DNA of 64,000 nucleotides from Chitinophaga pinensis. Its GTDB lineage: Bacteria > Bacteroidota > Bacteroidia > UKL13-3. The notes beneath the pieces are model-generated. The model was not told where the DNA came from and made no database searches. It was given only the letters and a program-made list of their open reading frames with translations. Location: NCBI GenBank assembly GCA_945861965.1, contig CAMAWM010000005.1, positions 1 through 64,000 on the forward strand, read 5' to 3'. The position numbers and the translations under genes are program-made. Within the stretch, counting starts at the first letter, position 1; each line of letters starts with the position of its first letter. Below, piece by piece: positions 43,127 to 52,418 of this stretch.

Positions 43127-44905
43127 ATGATTCAGGATTTAATTAAACAACATATTTCATCTGCATTAAAAAATCTGTATCAGGCAGAGCTTAATGAAAA
43201 CAATATTGTCATCGAAAAAACAAGTGCAGATTTTGATGGAGATTATACGTTTGTAGTTTTCTCATACTTAAAGATTTCAAAAAAATCTGCTGAACAAACT
43301 GCAAATGAAATAGGCAATTATTTAAGCGCAAACTTTTCGGAACTCAAGTCATTTAATGTCATTAAAGGATTTCTAAATCTAAGTATTGACGATAAATTTT
43401 GGATTGATTTTTTAATAAAAAATTCTGCCAATACAAATTTCGCATTTAATAAAGTAAAAAAACCGAATACTATTTTAGTTGAATACTCTTCTCCAAATAC
43501 GAACAAACCATTGCATCTTGGGCACATTAGAAACAATTTGTTGGGTTATGCAGTTTCCGAAATATTAAAAGCAAACGGCCATTTAGTTAAAACATGCAAT
43601 TTGGTAAACGATCGTGGAGTTCATATTTGCAAAAGCATGTTGGCATGGATGAAATTTGGCAATGGAGAAAATCCCGAAACCAGCAAAATGAAAGGCGATC
43701 ATTTAGTTGGCAAATATTATGTTGCATTTGACAAACAATACAAGAAAGAAATTGAAGAATTAAAATCATCGGGATTGAGCCAAGAAGAAGCCGAAAAAAA
43801 TGCAGCTTCAATTATTGAAGTACAAGAATTGCTACGCAAATGGGAAGCCGGTGATGAAGAAACAGTGAAGGTTTGGCAAATGATGAATTCTTGGGTTTAT
43901 GCTGGTTTTGATGTTACCTATAAAAATCTTGGAGTTAGTTTTGATAAATTTTATTACGAAAGCAATACCTATTTATTAGGGAAAGATATAGTTAATGAGG
44001 GCTTGCAGAAAAATGTGTTTTATAAAAAAGACGATGCTTCGGTTTGGATTGACTTAACTGCCGATGGACTTGATCAAAAACTTTTATTACGAAACGATGG
44101 AACTTCGGTTTACATAACGCAAGACATTGGAACTGCAGAATTAAAACACAAAGATTTTAATTGCGAACGTTCTATTTATGTTGTAGGAAATGAACAAGAA
44201 TATCATTTTAAAGTATTGAAATTAATTTGCGAGAAATTAAATAAATTGTACGCAAGTGGAATTTATCATTTGAGTTATGGAATGGTTGAATTGCCAGAAG
44301 GGAAAATGAAAAGCCGTGAAGGAACTGTTGTTGATGCAGACGATTTGATTGATGAGATGATAAGAACTGCAAAAGAAACTACTGAAGCACTTGGAAAAAC
44401 TGAAGGTCTTAACGAAATAGAATTAACAGAATTGTGTGAAACCGTAGGATTGGGAGCCCTAAAATATTTTTTATTAAAAGTAGATCCCAAAAAGAAAATG
44501 TTATTCAATCCTGCAGATTCAATCGATTTTCATGGAAATACTGGACCCTTTATTCAGTACACACATGCACGAATTAAATCTATGTTGCGTGCAGTAACAG
44601 ATGATTTGACATCGTGTAACATTGAGAAAACATCGTTAAACAAATTCGAAAAAGAATTAATTTATTTGTCCTATCAATACACAGAAATTATAAACGAGGC
44701 TGCTAAAGAATTGAGTCCCGGATTGGTTTGTAATTATGTATTTGATTTAGCAAAAAGCTTCAATCAATTTTATCACGAATGTCCTGTGCTTAAAGAATCA
44801 AATGAAGATCAAAAAAAATTACGTTTGATGCTTTGCAACATGACTGCAAATATTATCAAATCCGCATTTTCATTGCTTGGAATTAAAGTTCCTGAGCGAA
44901 TGTAA
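43127..44905 (+). CDS. argS: arginyl-tRNA synthetase
   Basis: Class Ia synthetase charging tRNA-Arg. The N-terminal ~110 residues form the Add1 domain typical of ArgRS. The HIGH motif appears as SSPNTNKPLHLGHIRNN near residue 130. The KMSK region is replaced by GKMKSREGTVVDADDL near residue 393, as in many ArgRS. The C-terminal DALR anticodon-binding domain ends in the characteristic LLGIKVPERM. At 592 residues it is full length. Its own promoter and the upstream terminator make it a separate transcription unit; the exporter gene follows after 49 bases. Confidence 0.97.
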   Translation: MIQDLIKQHISSALKNLYQAELNENNIVIEKTSADFDGDYTFVVFSYLKISKKSAEQTANEIGNYLSANFSELKSFNVIKGFLNLSIDDKFWIDFLIKNSANTNFAFNKVKKPNTILVEYSSPNTNKPLHLGHIRNNLLGYAVSEILKANGHLVKTCNLVNDRGVHICKSMLAWMKFGNGENPETSKMKGDHLVGKYYVAFDKQYKKEIEELKSSGLSQEEAEKNAASIIEVQELLRKWEAGDEETVKVWQMMNSWVYAGFDVTYKNLGVSFDKFYYESNTYLLGKDIVNEGLQKNVFYKKDDASVWIDLTADGLDQKLLLRNDGTSVYITQDIGTAELKHKDFNCERSIYVVGNEQEYHFKVLKLICEKLNKLYASGIYHLSYGMVELPEGKMKSREGTVVDADDLIDEMIRTAKETTEALGKTEGLNEIELTELCETVGLGALKYFLLKVDPKKKMLFNPADSIDFHGNTGPFIQYTHARIKSMLRAVTDDLTSCNIEKTSLNKFEKELIYLSYQYTEIINEAAKELSPGLVCNYVFDLAKSFNQFYHECPVLKESNEDQKKLRLMLCNMTANIIKSAFSLLGIKVPERM

Positions 44906-44954
44906 AAATGTATGTTTTATTAAATCAATAACTTATTTGTTCATAAAATAATTA

Positions 44955-46826
44955 ATGGCTGGAAGAAGAAATATGAATAGCAACGGCTCTCAAAAAGAGG
45001 ATTTGCCAAAAGCTAAAATAAATAAAGAAAACTTAAAAGAAGCGTTATCGCTTTTCAATTATGTAAAACCATACCAATCAAAATTTTATTGGAGTTTACT
45101 ATTTATTGCATTGTCGGCAATTTCAACTTTGACATTTCCTGTTTTGCTCGGAAAAATGATTGATGCTTCATCTCCAATTAGTCAATCGTCAGGCGAATTA
45201 AATACCAATTTCGGATTTGGATTAAACAGCATTCAATTTGGATTGAACACATTGATTTTATTGTTGCTATTGCAACTTAGTTTGCAAATGATTTTTTCAT
45301 TTATGCGAATTTATTTGCTTACCGAAGTTGGCGAAAAATCTTTGGCAGATATGCGCAAAGACCTATTTGGCAAACTACTTTCGATGCCCATGAGTTTTTA
45401 TACCGAGCAAAGAGTTGGAGAATTAAGCAGTAGAATCTCCTCTGATTTATCACAAATTCAAGATGCCATTTCATTTACACTTGCCGAATTTTTGCGAGGT
45501 GTTTTTACGCTTATTGTTGGCCTTGCTTTAATTTTTCTCGTTTCAACAAAATTGGCATTAACCATGCTTGCTGTTGTTCCATTGGTTGCAATTCTAGCAG
45601 TTGTGTTTGGAATCAAAATTCGAAAAATGGCTCGTAAAGCACAAGATCAATTGGCAGAAAGCGGTGCAATTGTGAACGAAACATTTCAGGGAATATCAAT
45701 TGTTAAAGCTTTTACAAGCGAGTTTAGTGAAATAAAAAGATACACCAAAAGCATTTATTCTGTTGTTGATACTGCCATTGCAAATGCACGATATAGAGGC
45801 GCGTTTGTTTCATTTATGATTTTCAGTGTATTCGGAACCATTTCATTTGTAATGTGGGTAGGTGCTAATATGATAAAGGAAGGAACTATGACAACCGGTC
45901 AACTTACAATGTTTGTTATTGTTTCAGGATTTGTGGGTGGAACTTTTGCTGGATTTGCAGACATGTTTAGTCAGTTGCAAAAAACTTTAGGCGCCACACA
46001 AAGAGTTCGAGAAATATTAAGAGATAAAGGCGAAGATGTTTCATTAGATATTATAAAAGTTGAACCAAAGTTTTTATTAAATGGAAATGTAAAATTTGTT
46101 GATGTGGCATTTAGTTATCCAACGCGAAGTGATGTTGAAGTTTTACGAAAAATAAATTTGGAAGCAAAAAAAGGAGAGCAAATTGCATTGGTTGGACCAA
46201 GCGGTGCTGGCAAAAGTACTATTGCTTCGTTGTTGCTAAATTTTTACAACCCCACTGATGGAAAACTACTTTTTGATCAAAGAGATTCGAATGATTTTCC
46301 TTTAAGTCAATTGCGAAAACAAATGGCTTTTGTTCCGCAAGATGTAATGCTTTTTGGCGGAACAATTAGTAAAAATATTGCATACGGAAATCCAGATGCA
46401 AGTAGCGATGAAATTTTTGAAGCTGCTCAAAAAGCAAATGCTTTGGAGTTTATCGATAAATTTCCTGAAAAATTCGAGACCATTGTTGGCGAACGAGGTA
46501 TAAAACTTTCGGGCGGACAAAGGCAACGAATTGCAATTGCAAGAGCCATTTTAAAGAATCCAGTCATTTTAATTCTAGATGAAGCAACTAGTTCATTGGA
46601 TAGCGAAAGCGAACAATTGGTTCAGGAAGCATTAGAAAATTTGATGCAAAACCGTACTTCTTTTGTTATTGCGCATCGCCTTTCAACAATTCGAAATGCC
46701 AATAAAATTGTTGTGATTGATAAAGGAACTGTTCAGGAAATTGGGACTCACGATGAACTGATAAAACAAGAACACGGCCTTTACCGCAGACTTGTTGAGA
46801 TGCAAATGGAATGGGCTTCTTCCTAA
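44955..46826 (+). CDS. MsbA-type ABC exporter (fused membrane and ATPase domains)
   Basis: A 623-residue half-transporter with six membrane helices (about residues 45-345), then an ATP-binding domain. Walker A is GPSGAGKSTIASLLLNF near residue 414. The signature LSGGQRQRIAIARAI is near 520, and Walker B with D-loop is VILILDEATSSLDSESE near 537, followed by the switch histidine in AHRLSTI. The intracellular loop SMPMSFYTEQRVGELSSRI is typical of lipid or multidrug exporters. The N-terminal 30 residues are charged and cytosolic. A lipid A flippase role is plausible in an organism with waaA, but paralogues are common in this phylum and the substrate cannot be read from the sequence. It converges on the next gene. 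Confidence 0.88.
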   Translation: MAGRRNMNSNGSQKEDLPKAKINKENLKEALSLFNYVKPYQSKFYWSLLFIALSAISTLTFPVLLGKMIDASSPISQSSGELNTNFGFGLNSIQFGLNTLILLLLLQLSLQMIFSFMRIYLLTEVGEKSLADMRKDLFGKLLSMPMSFYTEQRVGELSSRISSDLSQIQDAISFTLAEFLRGVFTLIVGLALIFLVSTKLALTMLAVVPLVAILAVVFGIKIRKMARKAQDQLAESGAIVNETFQGISIVKAFTSEFSEIKRYTKSIYSVVDTAIANARYRGAFVSFMIFSVFGTISFVMWVGANMIKEGTMTTGQLTMFVIVSGFVGGTFAGFADMFSQLQKTLGATQRVREILRDKGEDVSLDIIKVEPKFLLNGNVKFVDVAFSYPTRSDVEVLRKINLEAKKGEQIALVGPSGAGKSTIASLLLNFYNPTDGKLLFDQRDSNDFPLSQLRKQMAFVPQDVMLFGGTISKNIAYGNPDASSDEIFEAAQKANALEFIDKFPEKFETIVGERGIKLSGGQRQRIAIARAILKNPVILILDEATSSLDSESEQLVQEALENLMQNRTSFVIAHRLSTIRNANKIVVIDKGTVQEIGTHDELIKQEHGLYRRLVEMQMEWASS

Positions 46827-46841
46827 GAAAAAGATAAACTT

Positions 46842-49800
46842 TTACTCCACCAGCAATTTAAACACTTTCATTTCGTCAGCTATTTTTACATTTAAAAAGT
46901 AAACTCCTGATTTTAAATTTTCAATATCTACATTCAGCGTTTTTCTTCCAATGTTCGAGAAATTTTTACTTAACACTTCTTGACCAAGTAAATTAATAAA
47001 TTGAATTTCAATGTTTGAATTTGCAGCAAAATCAAAATCCAGCGTTACAATTTTATCAGCAGGATTTGGATAAATTCTTAGCCTTTCTAATTGAGATTCA
47101 TTCAAACCTGTTCCCCAAGCCACGGTTACGTTCATTTGTTTTAATTGACCATTACATCCGTTTGGATTTGTTTCTCTAACAGTTACCAATCCATTTCCTT
47201 GTTTTATCCAAGATACATTTATTGAGTTTGTTCCAGCACCACTCTGAATATTTCCGTTAGAAATTATCCAATCAAATGTGGATCCAGCCGAATTATTTAC
47301 AGAATAATTTTCAACATCGCCTTTTTTCACATTTACATTTCCACTTATTGCACTTGTTTGTGGCGATTGGTAAATTACAATATTAATTGTTGATGGTGTT
47401 GATGAACATCCACCTTTTGTAATAGTGGCTGAATAATTTCCTGCATTAGCATTTGTTAAATTGTAAACAACCGGATTTTGTTTTGTTGCTCCAAAACCTG
47501 CAGGTCCACTCCACTCGTAAGATGCTCCATTTACAAAACTTGCAAACAGTTGCAAACTATCACCCGTACATCCTTTACCTGCAGGATTGCTGCTAAGTGA
47601 AGGTGGCGATGGAAATGGGTTTATTACTACATCAGTACTTCCGGGTAACGATGCGCAATTTGAAGAAACTACAATAACATCATAAGTTCCAGAAATTGCC
47701 GAAGTTGCATTTACCAAAACTGGATTTTGTTGTGATGAGGTAAACCCACTAGGTCCGCTCCAACTATAAACAACATTTGGAATGGTTGTAGCAGAAAGCG
47801 AAATATTTTCTCCAACACATTTAGGTCCATTATTTCCAGCTGTAGGTGTTTGTGGCAATGCATTAATTAATACATTTACATTCGATAAAACCGATGAACA
47901 TCCGTTAACAATTGCATTCACAAAATAGGTCCCGATTGCTTTAGTTGATACACTACTAATTAATGGATTTTGAGCAATTGAAGTAAATGCATCTGGGCCT
48001 GACCAATTATAAGTTGCTCCTGAAACTGAAGATGCATACAGAAATAAATTTCCTCCTGCACAAATTGGCGCGTTGCTTGTCGCCACTGGCGAAGCGGGAA
48101 TTGCCTTAATTGTAACGCTGTTGCTGCTAATATTTGAAGTGCAACCCGAATCAGTTACTGTTAAATAATACACACCAGCATTGATCGAGCTTACATTATT
48201 AATCACAGGATTACTATTAGTTGAAGCAAAATTATTTGGTCCACTCCAAGTAAAAAATTTATTGGGCCCAGTTGTGTTTGAAGTTGCATTGAACCTTAAT
48301 GTATCTCCTGCACAAATTGGTGCGTTGCTGCTTGGTATTGGTTGAGACGGAACTGCATGAACAATTGCAATTGTAGATGCTGATGGTGAATTACCACAAC
48401 CCGACACATTAACAAATACTGAATATTGGCCTTTTTTACTATTGTTCATTCCAGTTACAGATGGATTCTGAAGAGTTGATGTAAAAGCATTTGGACCAGA
48501 CCAACTATACGTTGCACCCGTTATGGTTGAAGCAGTTAAATTCAATGTTTGACCTTCGCACAATGGACTGTTATTTCCAACAATAGGTGCAGCAGGCAAC
48601 GAATTTATTACAACATTTACGGTAACAATGGATGAAGTACCGCAAGCAGAAGTTGTTGCAGTTACACTATAGATTCCAGCTTTGCTCGATGTTACATTAG
48701 TAATATACGGATTTTGTTGTGTTGATGAAAAACTGTCTGGTCCTATCCATGCATAAGTAGCATTTGGAATAGTAGAAGCAGTTAGGAATAAATTTTGACC
48801 CGGACAAAGCGGTGCATTGCTCGAAGCAATTGGTGCTGGAGTAGAAGATGTAATTACAAGCGTTGTTGTAGCTGCTGGTGATGAGCAACCGTTTGTAGTT
48901 GCAATTACGCTGTATGTTCCGGCATCGGATAATGTTAATGAAGAACGAGTTGGATTTTGGGAACTTGAGCTAAAATTATTTGGTCCACTCCACAAATAAG
49001 TAGCACCTGAAATAATTGTAGCTGTCAAACTAAGCGTTTGACCAATACACAAAGGCCCATTATTTCCTGCAATTGGAGCGCTTGGCATATTATTAATAAT
49101 AACGGTTGTATTGCCTGATTGAGAGGTGCAACCGTTTTTAGTAATTTTTGCAGAATATGTTCCAGAAAATGAATTTAATACTGATGCTCGTGTTGGGTTT
49201 TGTTGAGTTGATGTAAAATTATTTGGACCTATCCAGCTATATGTTGCCCCTGAAAGAGTCGAAGAATTTAAATTCAAATTATCTCCAACACATAAAGGAG
49301 AATTACTTGAAACTGTTGGTGTAGTTGGTGTAACATTTACTGCCGAAAATGTTGTGTATGGTCCAAGAGTTCCACATCCTGCAAGCGTAACTGTTACACT
49401 ATAAAGACCAGAATCGGCTGTTGTAACATTAGTCCTAACTGGATTTTGAAAACTTGAAATAAAGCTATTTGGACCAGTCCAAGCATAAATTGCACCCGAA
49501 ACTCCAGTAGCAAATAAATTCATAGTCTCGCCAACACACAATGGCCCATTGCTGCTTGCAAGCAAGGTGCTAATTATATTTACATACGTTTGGGATACCG
49601 CTGAAGAGCATTGCCCTAAAACAGTTCGAACAGAATAATTTCCTATCATCGAAACATTCACATTGTTTATTATAGGATTTTGTTGTGTTGATGTAAATCC
49701 ATTTGGCCCTGTCCAATAATATGTTGCTCCTTGAACTGTGTCTGCTCGAAGACGTAAGGTTGCTCCTAAACATAAAGGTCCATTGTTATATGCAGTTGTT

Positions 49801-50801
49801 TGCATTGGAGTAACACCTAAGATGATTGATCTTTCATCTACACATCCTCTTGTCCAACCATATAAAGTATCTTTTAGCGTAACTTTATAAGGCAAATTTA
49901 AATTATAATTATGTTGGCCATTTACTGCATAATAAGTTCCTGATGTATCGCCATAATCCCAAATACAACTGAATTGCGATAAATTTTGAAATGCCCAATA
50001 GCTATAAAATCGATTAAATAAAACGGGCGATGAAGTATTGGCAAATGTTATACTGTTGCCACCTCCCGCATTGCATAAAGTTGAAGGTGTAAAATTAGAA
50101 GTAAGTGAATAGCTAGTATAAGGTTGAATGATAAAATCAGCATTAAATACAACACCAGCAATATTTACATTGTATCCTCTAACAAATGTTGTCCCAATTT
50201 TTACTGAACTTAACCACTCGCTTCTACCGTTTGGTGGCGTAGCAGTCCAACTATTTGCTACAACTGCAACATTGGTTGAACTTGATGTTTCAATTGTTAA
50301 AACATACGGATTTGATGTAGTAACTGCAGTAGAAAAATTTATTCGTTTTTTTAATACCGAAAGCAATCCACCACCAAAAGTTGAATCTACCGGAATAGTA
50401 ACTGACGCCAAGGGTGTACCTGTAGGCAATGAATCAAAGGTTGAGTTATACATTCGACAAGTTAATGTAACTACGGCACTTGTTCCTGTACTCATCCACG
50501 CATAAAAATCAAATCCAGAAACAGTTATTGATTGGGGTGAAGGAAACCATTGCGCAAATATATTTCCGCTTGTTGTATTGTTCATAGTTAGCGCTTGAAA
50601 CAGAGTTGTTTTATAAAACACGTAAGCCATCGTATCAGTACCGCAAGTGCTAGTTTTACCTAATCCATTGCTGTTGCTAAATGTCAAAGTTCGCGAAGGA
50701 GTATTATTAATAATAGTTGCGGTATTTGATTGAATGGTTTGAGCATTTATCAATCCTGTAAAAAGTAAAAAATACACTAAAAAGAAGTATTGACTTTTCA
50801 T
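46842..50801 (-). CDS. T9SS type A cargo with ten tandem Ig-like repeats
   Basis: A 1319-residue secreted protein starting at the ATG at 50801 (signal peptide MKSQYFFLVYFLLFTGLINA, cleaved before QTIQS). A frame from 50825 would overlap the promoter. Residues ~25-330 form a non-repeated head with one PKD-like SCIWDYGDTSGTYY. Ten repeats of about 80 residues follow, each 'PxCxGxxLxL', 'GATYxWxGPxxFxS', 'QNPxxxxV', 'GxYxV' and a closing 'GC' whose cysteine may pair with the first. One PKD-like unit (STFDWIISNGNIQSG) and a type A sorting domain (LRIYPNPADKIVTLDF to VFKLLVE) end the protein. It is probably displayed on or released from the cell surface as an adhesin or matrix component. Binding target unknown. 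Confidence 0.85.
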   Translation of the reverse strand: MKSQYFFLVYFLLFTGLINAQTIQSNTATIINNTPSRTLTFSNSNGLGKTSTCGTDTMAYVFYKTTLFQALTMNNTTSGNIFAQWFPSPQSITVSGFDFYAWMSTGTSAVVTLTCRMYNSTFDSLPTGTPLASVTIPVDSTFGGGLLSVLKKRINFSTAVTTSNPYVLTIETSSSTNVAVVANSWTATPPNGRSEWLSSVKIGTTFVRGYNVNIAGVVFNADFIIQPYTSYSLTSNFTPSTLCNAGGGNSITFANTSSPVLFNRFYSYWAFQNLSQFSCIWDYGDTSGTYYAVNGQHNYNLNLPYKVTLKDTLYGWTRGCVDERSIILGVTPMQTTAYNNGPLCLGATLRLRADTVQGATYYWTGPNGFTSTQQNPIINNVNVSMIGNYSVRTVLGQCSSAVSQTYVNIISTLLASSNGPLCVGETMNLFATGVSGAIYAWTGPNSFISSFQNPVRTNVTTADSGLYSVTVTLAGCGTLGPYTTFSAVNVTPTTPTVSSNSPLCVGDNLNLNSSTLSGATYSWIGPNNFTSTQQNPTRASVLNSFSGTYSAKITKNGCTSQSGNTTVIINNMPSAPIAGNNGPLCIGQTLSLTATIISGATYLWSGPNNFSSSSQNPTRSSLTLSDAGTYSVIATTNGCSSPAATTTLVITSSTPAPIASSNAPLCPGQNLFLTASTIPNATYAWIGPDSFSSTQQNPYITNVTSSKAGIYSVTATTSACGTSSIVTVNVVINSLPAAPIVGNNSPLCEGQTLNLTASTITGATYSWSGPNAFTSTLQNPSVTGMNNSKKGQYSVFVNVSGCGNSPSASTIAIVHAVPSQPIPSSNAPICAGDTLRFNATSNTTGPNKFFTWSGPNNFASTNSNPVINNVSSINAGVYYLTVTDSGCTSNISSNSVTIKAIPASPVATSNAPICAGGNLFLYASSVSGATYNWSGPDAFTSIAQNPLISSVSTKAIGTYFVNAIVNGCSSVLSNVNVLINALPQTPTAGNNGPKCVGENISLSATTIPNVVYSWSGPSGFTSSQQNPVLVNATSAISGTYDVIVVSSNCASLPGSTDVVINPFPSPPSLSSNPAGKGCTGDSLQLFASFVNGASYEWSGPAGFGATKQNPVVYNLTNANAGNYSATITKGGCSSTPSTINIVIYQSPQTSAISGNVNVKKGDVENYSVNNSAGSTFDWIISNGNIQSGAGTNSINVSWIKQGNGLVTVRETNPNGCNGQLKQMNVTVAWGTGLNESQLERLRIYPNPADKIVTLDFDFAANSNIEIQFINLLGQEVLSKNFSNIGRKTLNVDIENLKSGVYFLNVKIADEMKVFKLLVE
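47348..49787 (-). repeat. ten tandem ~244-bp coding repeats
   Basis: The Ig-like units of the T9SS protein repeat at about 244 bp. Units are diverged at the DNA level but keep the codons for 'ATYxWxGPxxF' and 'xQNPxxxxV' almost constant. Two linker types alternate through part of the array, 'SSNxPLC' and 'GNNxPLC', hinting at past duplication of two-unit blocks. Confidence 0.85.
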
Positions 50802-50822
50802 GATGTTTAAGAATTTATAAAT

Positions 50823-50854
50823 CAAATGTAGACGATTATTTTTCTAAATCACAA
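50823..50854 (-). promoter_or_regulatory. promoter of the Ig-repeat T9SS gene
   Basis: On the minus strand TTG (50852-50854), 21 bases, then TACATTTG (50823-50830), an exact -7 match ending 21 bases before the ATG at 50801. It covers the alternative start at 50825 and so rules it out. Confidence 0.62.
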
Positions 50855-50891
50855 GCAATGAAAAAAATTTACACGCTATTTTCAATAAAAC

Positions 50892-50899
50892 TATATTCG
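50892..50899 (+). promoter_or_regulatory. accC promoter -7 box
   Basis: TATATTCG matches TAnnTTCG and ends 15 bases before the accC ATG. It lies opposite the promoter of the Ig-repeat gene, forming a divergent pair. The -33 element is only TTTAC. Confidence 0.5.
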
Positions 50900-50914
50900 C
50901 ATTCTTAGTTATAC

Positions 50915-52402
50915 ATGAAAAAAATTCTTGTTGCCAATCGTGGCGAAATAGCATTGCGCGTAATGCGAACAGCCAAAGAAATGGAAATAAAAACCGTAGC
51001 TGTTTTTAGTGATGTTGATCGAAATGCATTGCATGTGCGATATGCTGACGAAGCAGTTTGTATAGGCGCTGCTCCTAGCAATCAAAGTTATTTATTAGGC
51101 GATAAAATTATTGAAGTTGCCAAAAAACTAAATGCAGATGCCATTCATCCAGGTTACGGATTTTTAAGCGAGAATGCGCAGTTTGCAAGAAAAGTAAAAG
51201 AAGCTGGAATTGTTTTTATAGGCCCAAGTGCTGAAAGCATGGAATTGATGGGAGGAAAAATTTCAGCAAAGCAAGCCGTAGCAAAATTTAATGTGCCGAT
51301 GGTTCCAGGTACAGATACTGCAATCGAAAAAATTGAAGAAGCAAAAAAAATTGCAAAAAAAATTGGTTATCCTGTTTTGCTTAAAGCAAGTGCAGGTGGA
51401 GGCGGAAAAGGTATGCGTATAGTTGAACACGAATCAGAATTTGAAATGCAACTTGAATTAGCACAGTCTGAAGCAAAATCTGCATTTGGTGACGATTCGG
51501 TTTTTATCGAAAAATATGTTGCCTCGCCAAGACATATTGAATTTCAAATATTGGGCGATATGCATGGAAATATTGTTCACCTTTTTGAGCGCGAATGTTC
51601 AATTCAACGGAGGCATCAAAAGTTGGTTGAAGAAGCACCAAGCAGTTGTTTGACTGAAGAAGTAAGAAAAAAAATGGGCGATGCGGCTGTAAATGTTGCC
51701 AAAGCTTGTAATTATATTGGTGCTGGAACAGTAGAATTTTTGGTGGATGAAAAGCTGGATTTTTATTTCTTAGAAATGAATACTCGACTGCAAGTAGAAC
51801 ATCCGGTAACAGAACAAATTGTCGGAATGGATTTGGTAAAAGAGCAAATTAGAATTGCATGCGGGGAAAAATTAGGGTATTCTCAATCTGATTTAAAAAT
51901 AAGCGGACACGCTATTGAACTGCGTGTTTGTGCTGAGGATCCAGCAAATAATTTTTTGCCCGATATTGGCAAACTGCTTACCTACAAAACACCAAAAGGA
52001 TTAGGCGTTAGAGTAGATGATAGTTTTGAAACTGGAATGGAAATTCCTATCCATTACGATCCAATGATTGCAAAACTAATATGCTTTGGTTCGAATAGAG
52101 AAGAGGCGATTAATAGAATGTTGCGCGCTATTGAAGATTACACAATTTCAGGAATTGAAACGACATTGCCTTTCGGAAAATTTGTGATGCAACACGAAGC
52201 TTTTTTATCTGGAAATTTCAATACAAAATTTATTGAAAAATATTTTAATCCTGAGCTTTTAAAAGTAAATTCTGAGCTAGAAAAAATAGCTTCTTTTGTT
52301 GCCGGAAATATATTTTATAAAAAAGAAAACACATCCAATACGAATCCAACAAAGCAAGAAAAAAGTAATTGGGGAAAAAACAGAAAAGTAATTGAGAATT
52401 AA
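50915..52402 (+). CDS. accC: acetyl-CoA carboxylase biotin carboxylase subunit
   Basis: ATP-grasp enzyme that carboxylates biotin on its carrier protein, for fatty acid synthesis or another acyl-CoA carboxylase. It starts KKILVANRGEIALRVMRTAK. The ATP-binding glycine loop is KASAGGGGKGMRIVE near residue 160, the substrate loop is RRHQKLVEEAPS near 235, and LEMNTRLQVEHPVTEQIVG is near 287. The C-terminal domain reaches about residue 450. A further ~45 residues, ending in a lysine- and asparagine-rich tail (KKENTSNTNPTKQEKSNWGK), exceed the usual 447-450. Neither the biotin carrier (accB) nor a carboxyltransferase gene is adjacent, so it could equally serve propionyl-CoA carboxylase. Confidence 0.9.
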   Translation: MKKILVANRGEIALRVMRTAKEMEIKTVAVFSDVDRNALHVRYADEAVCIGAAPSNQSYLLGDKIIEVAKKLNADAIHPGYGFLSENAQFARKVKEAGIVFIGPSAESMELMGGKISAKQAVAKFNVPMVPGTDTAIEKIEEAKKIAKKIGYPVLLKASAGGGGKGMRIVEHESEFEMQLELAQSEAKSAFGDDSVFIEKYVASPRHIEFQILGDMHGNIVHLFERECSIQRRHQKLVEEAPSSCLTEEVRKKMGDAAVNVAKACNYIGAGTVEFLVDEKLDFYFLEMNTRLQVEHPVTEQIVGMDLVKEQIRIACGEKLGYSQSDLKISGHAIELRVCAEDPANNFLPDIGKLLTYKTPKGLGVRVDDSFETGMEIPIHYDPMIAKLICFGSNREEAINRMLRAIEDYTISGIETTLPFGKFVMQHEAFLSGNFNTKFIEKYFNPELLKVNSELEKIASFVAGNIFYKKENTSNTNPTKQEKSNWGKNRKVIEN

Positions 52403-52418
52403 AGCTCCAATAAATTTA

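Noticed and set aside
47348..49787. Regular ~244-bp repeats that could be mistaken for a CRISPR or other non-coding array
   Set aside because: The period is far too long, the repeats are diverged, and they lie in one open frame encoding Ig-like domains.
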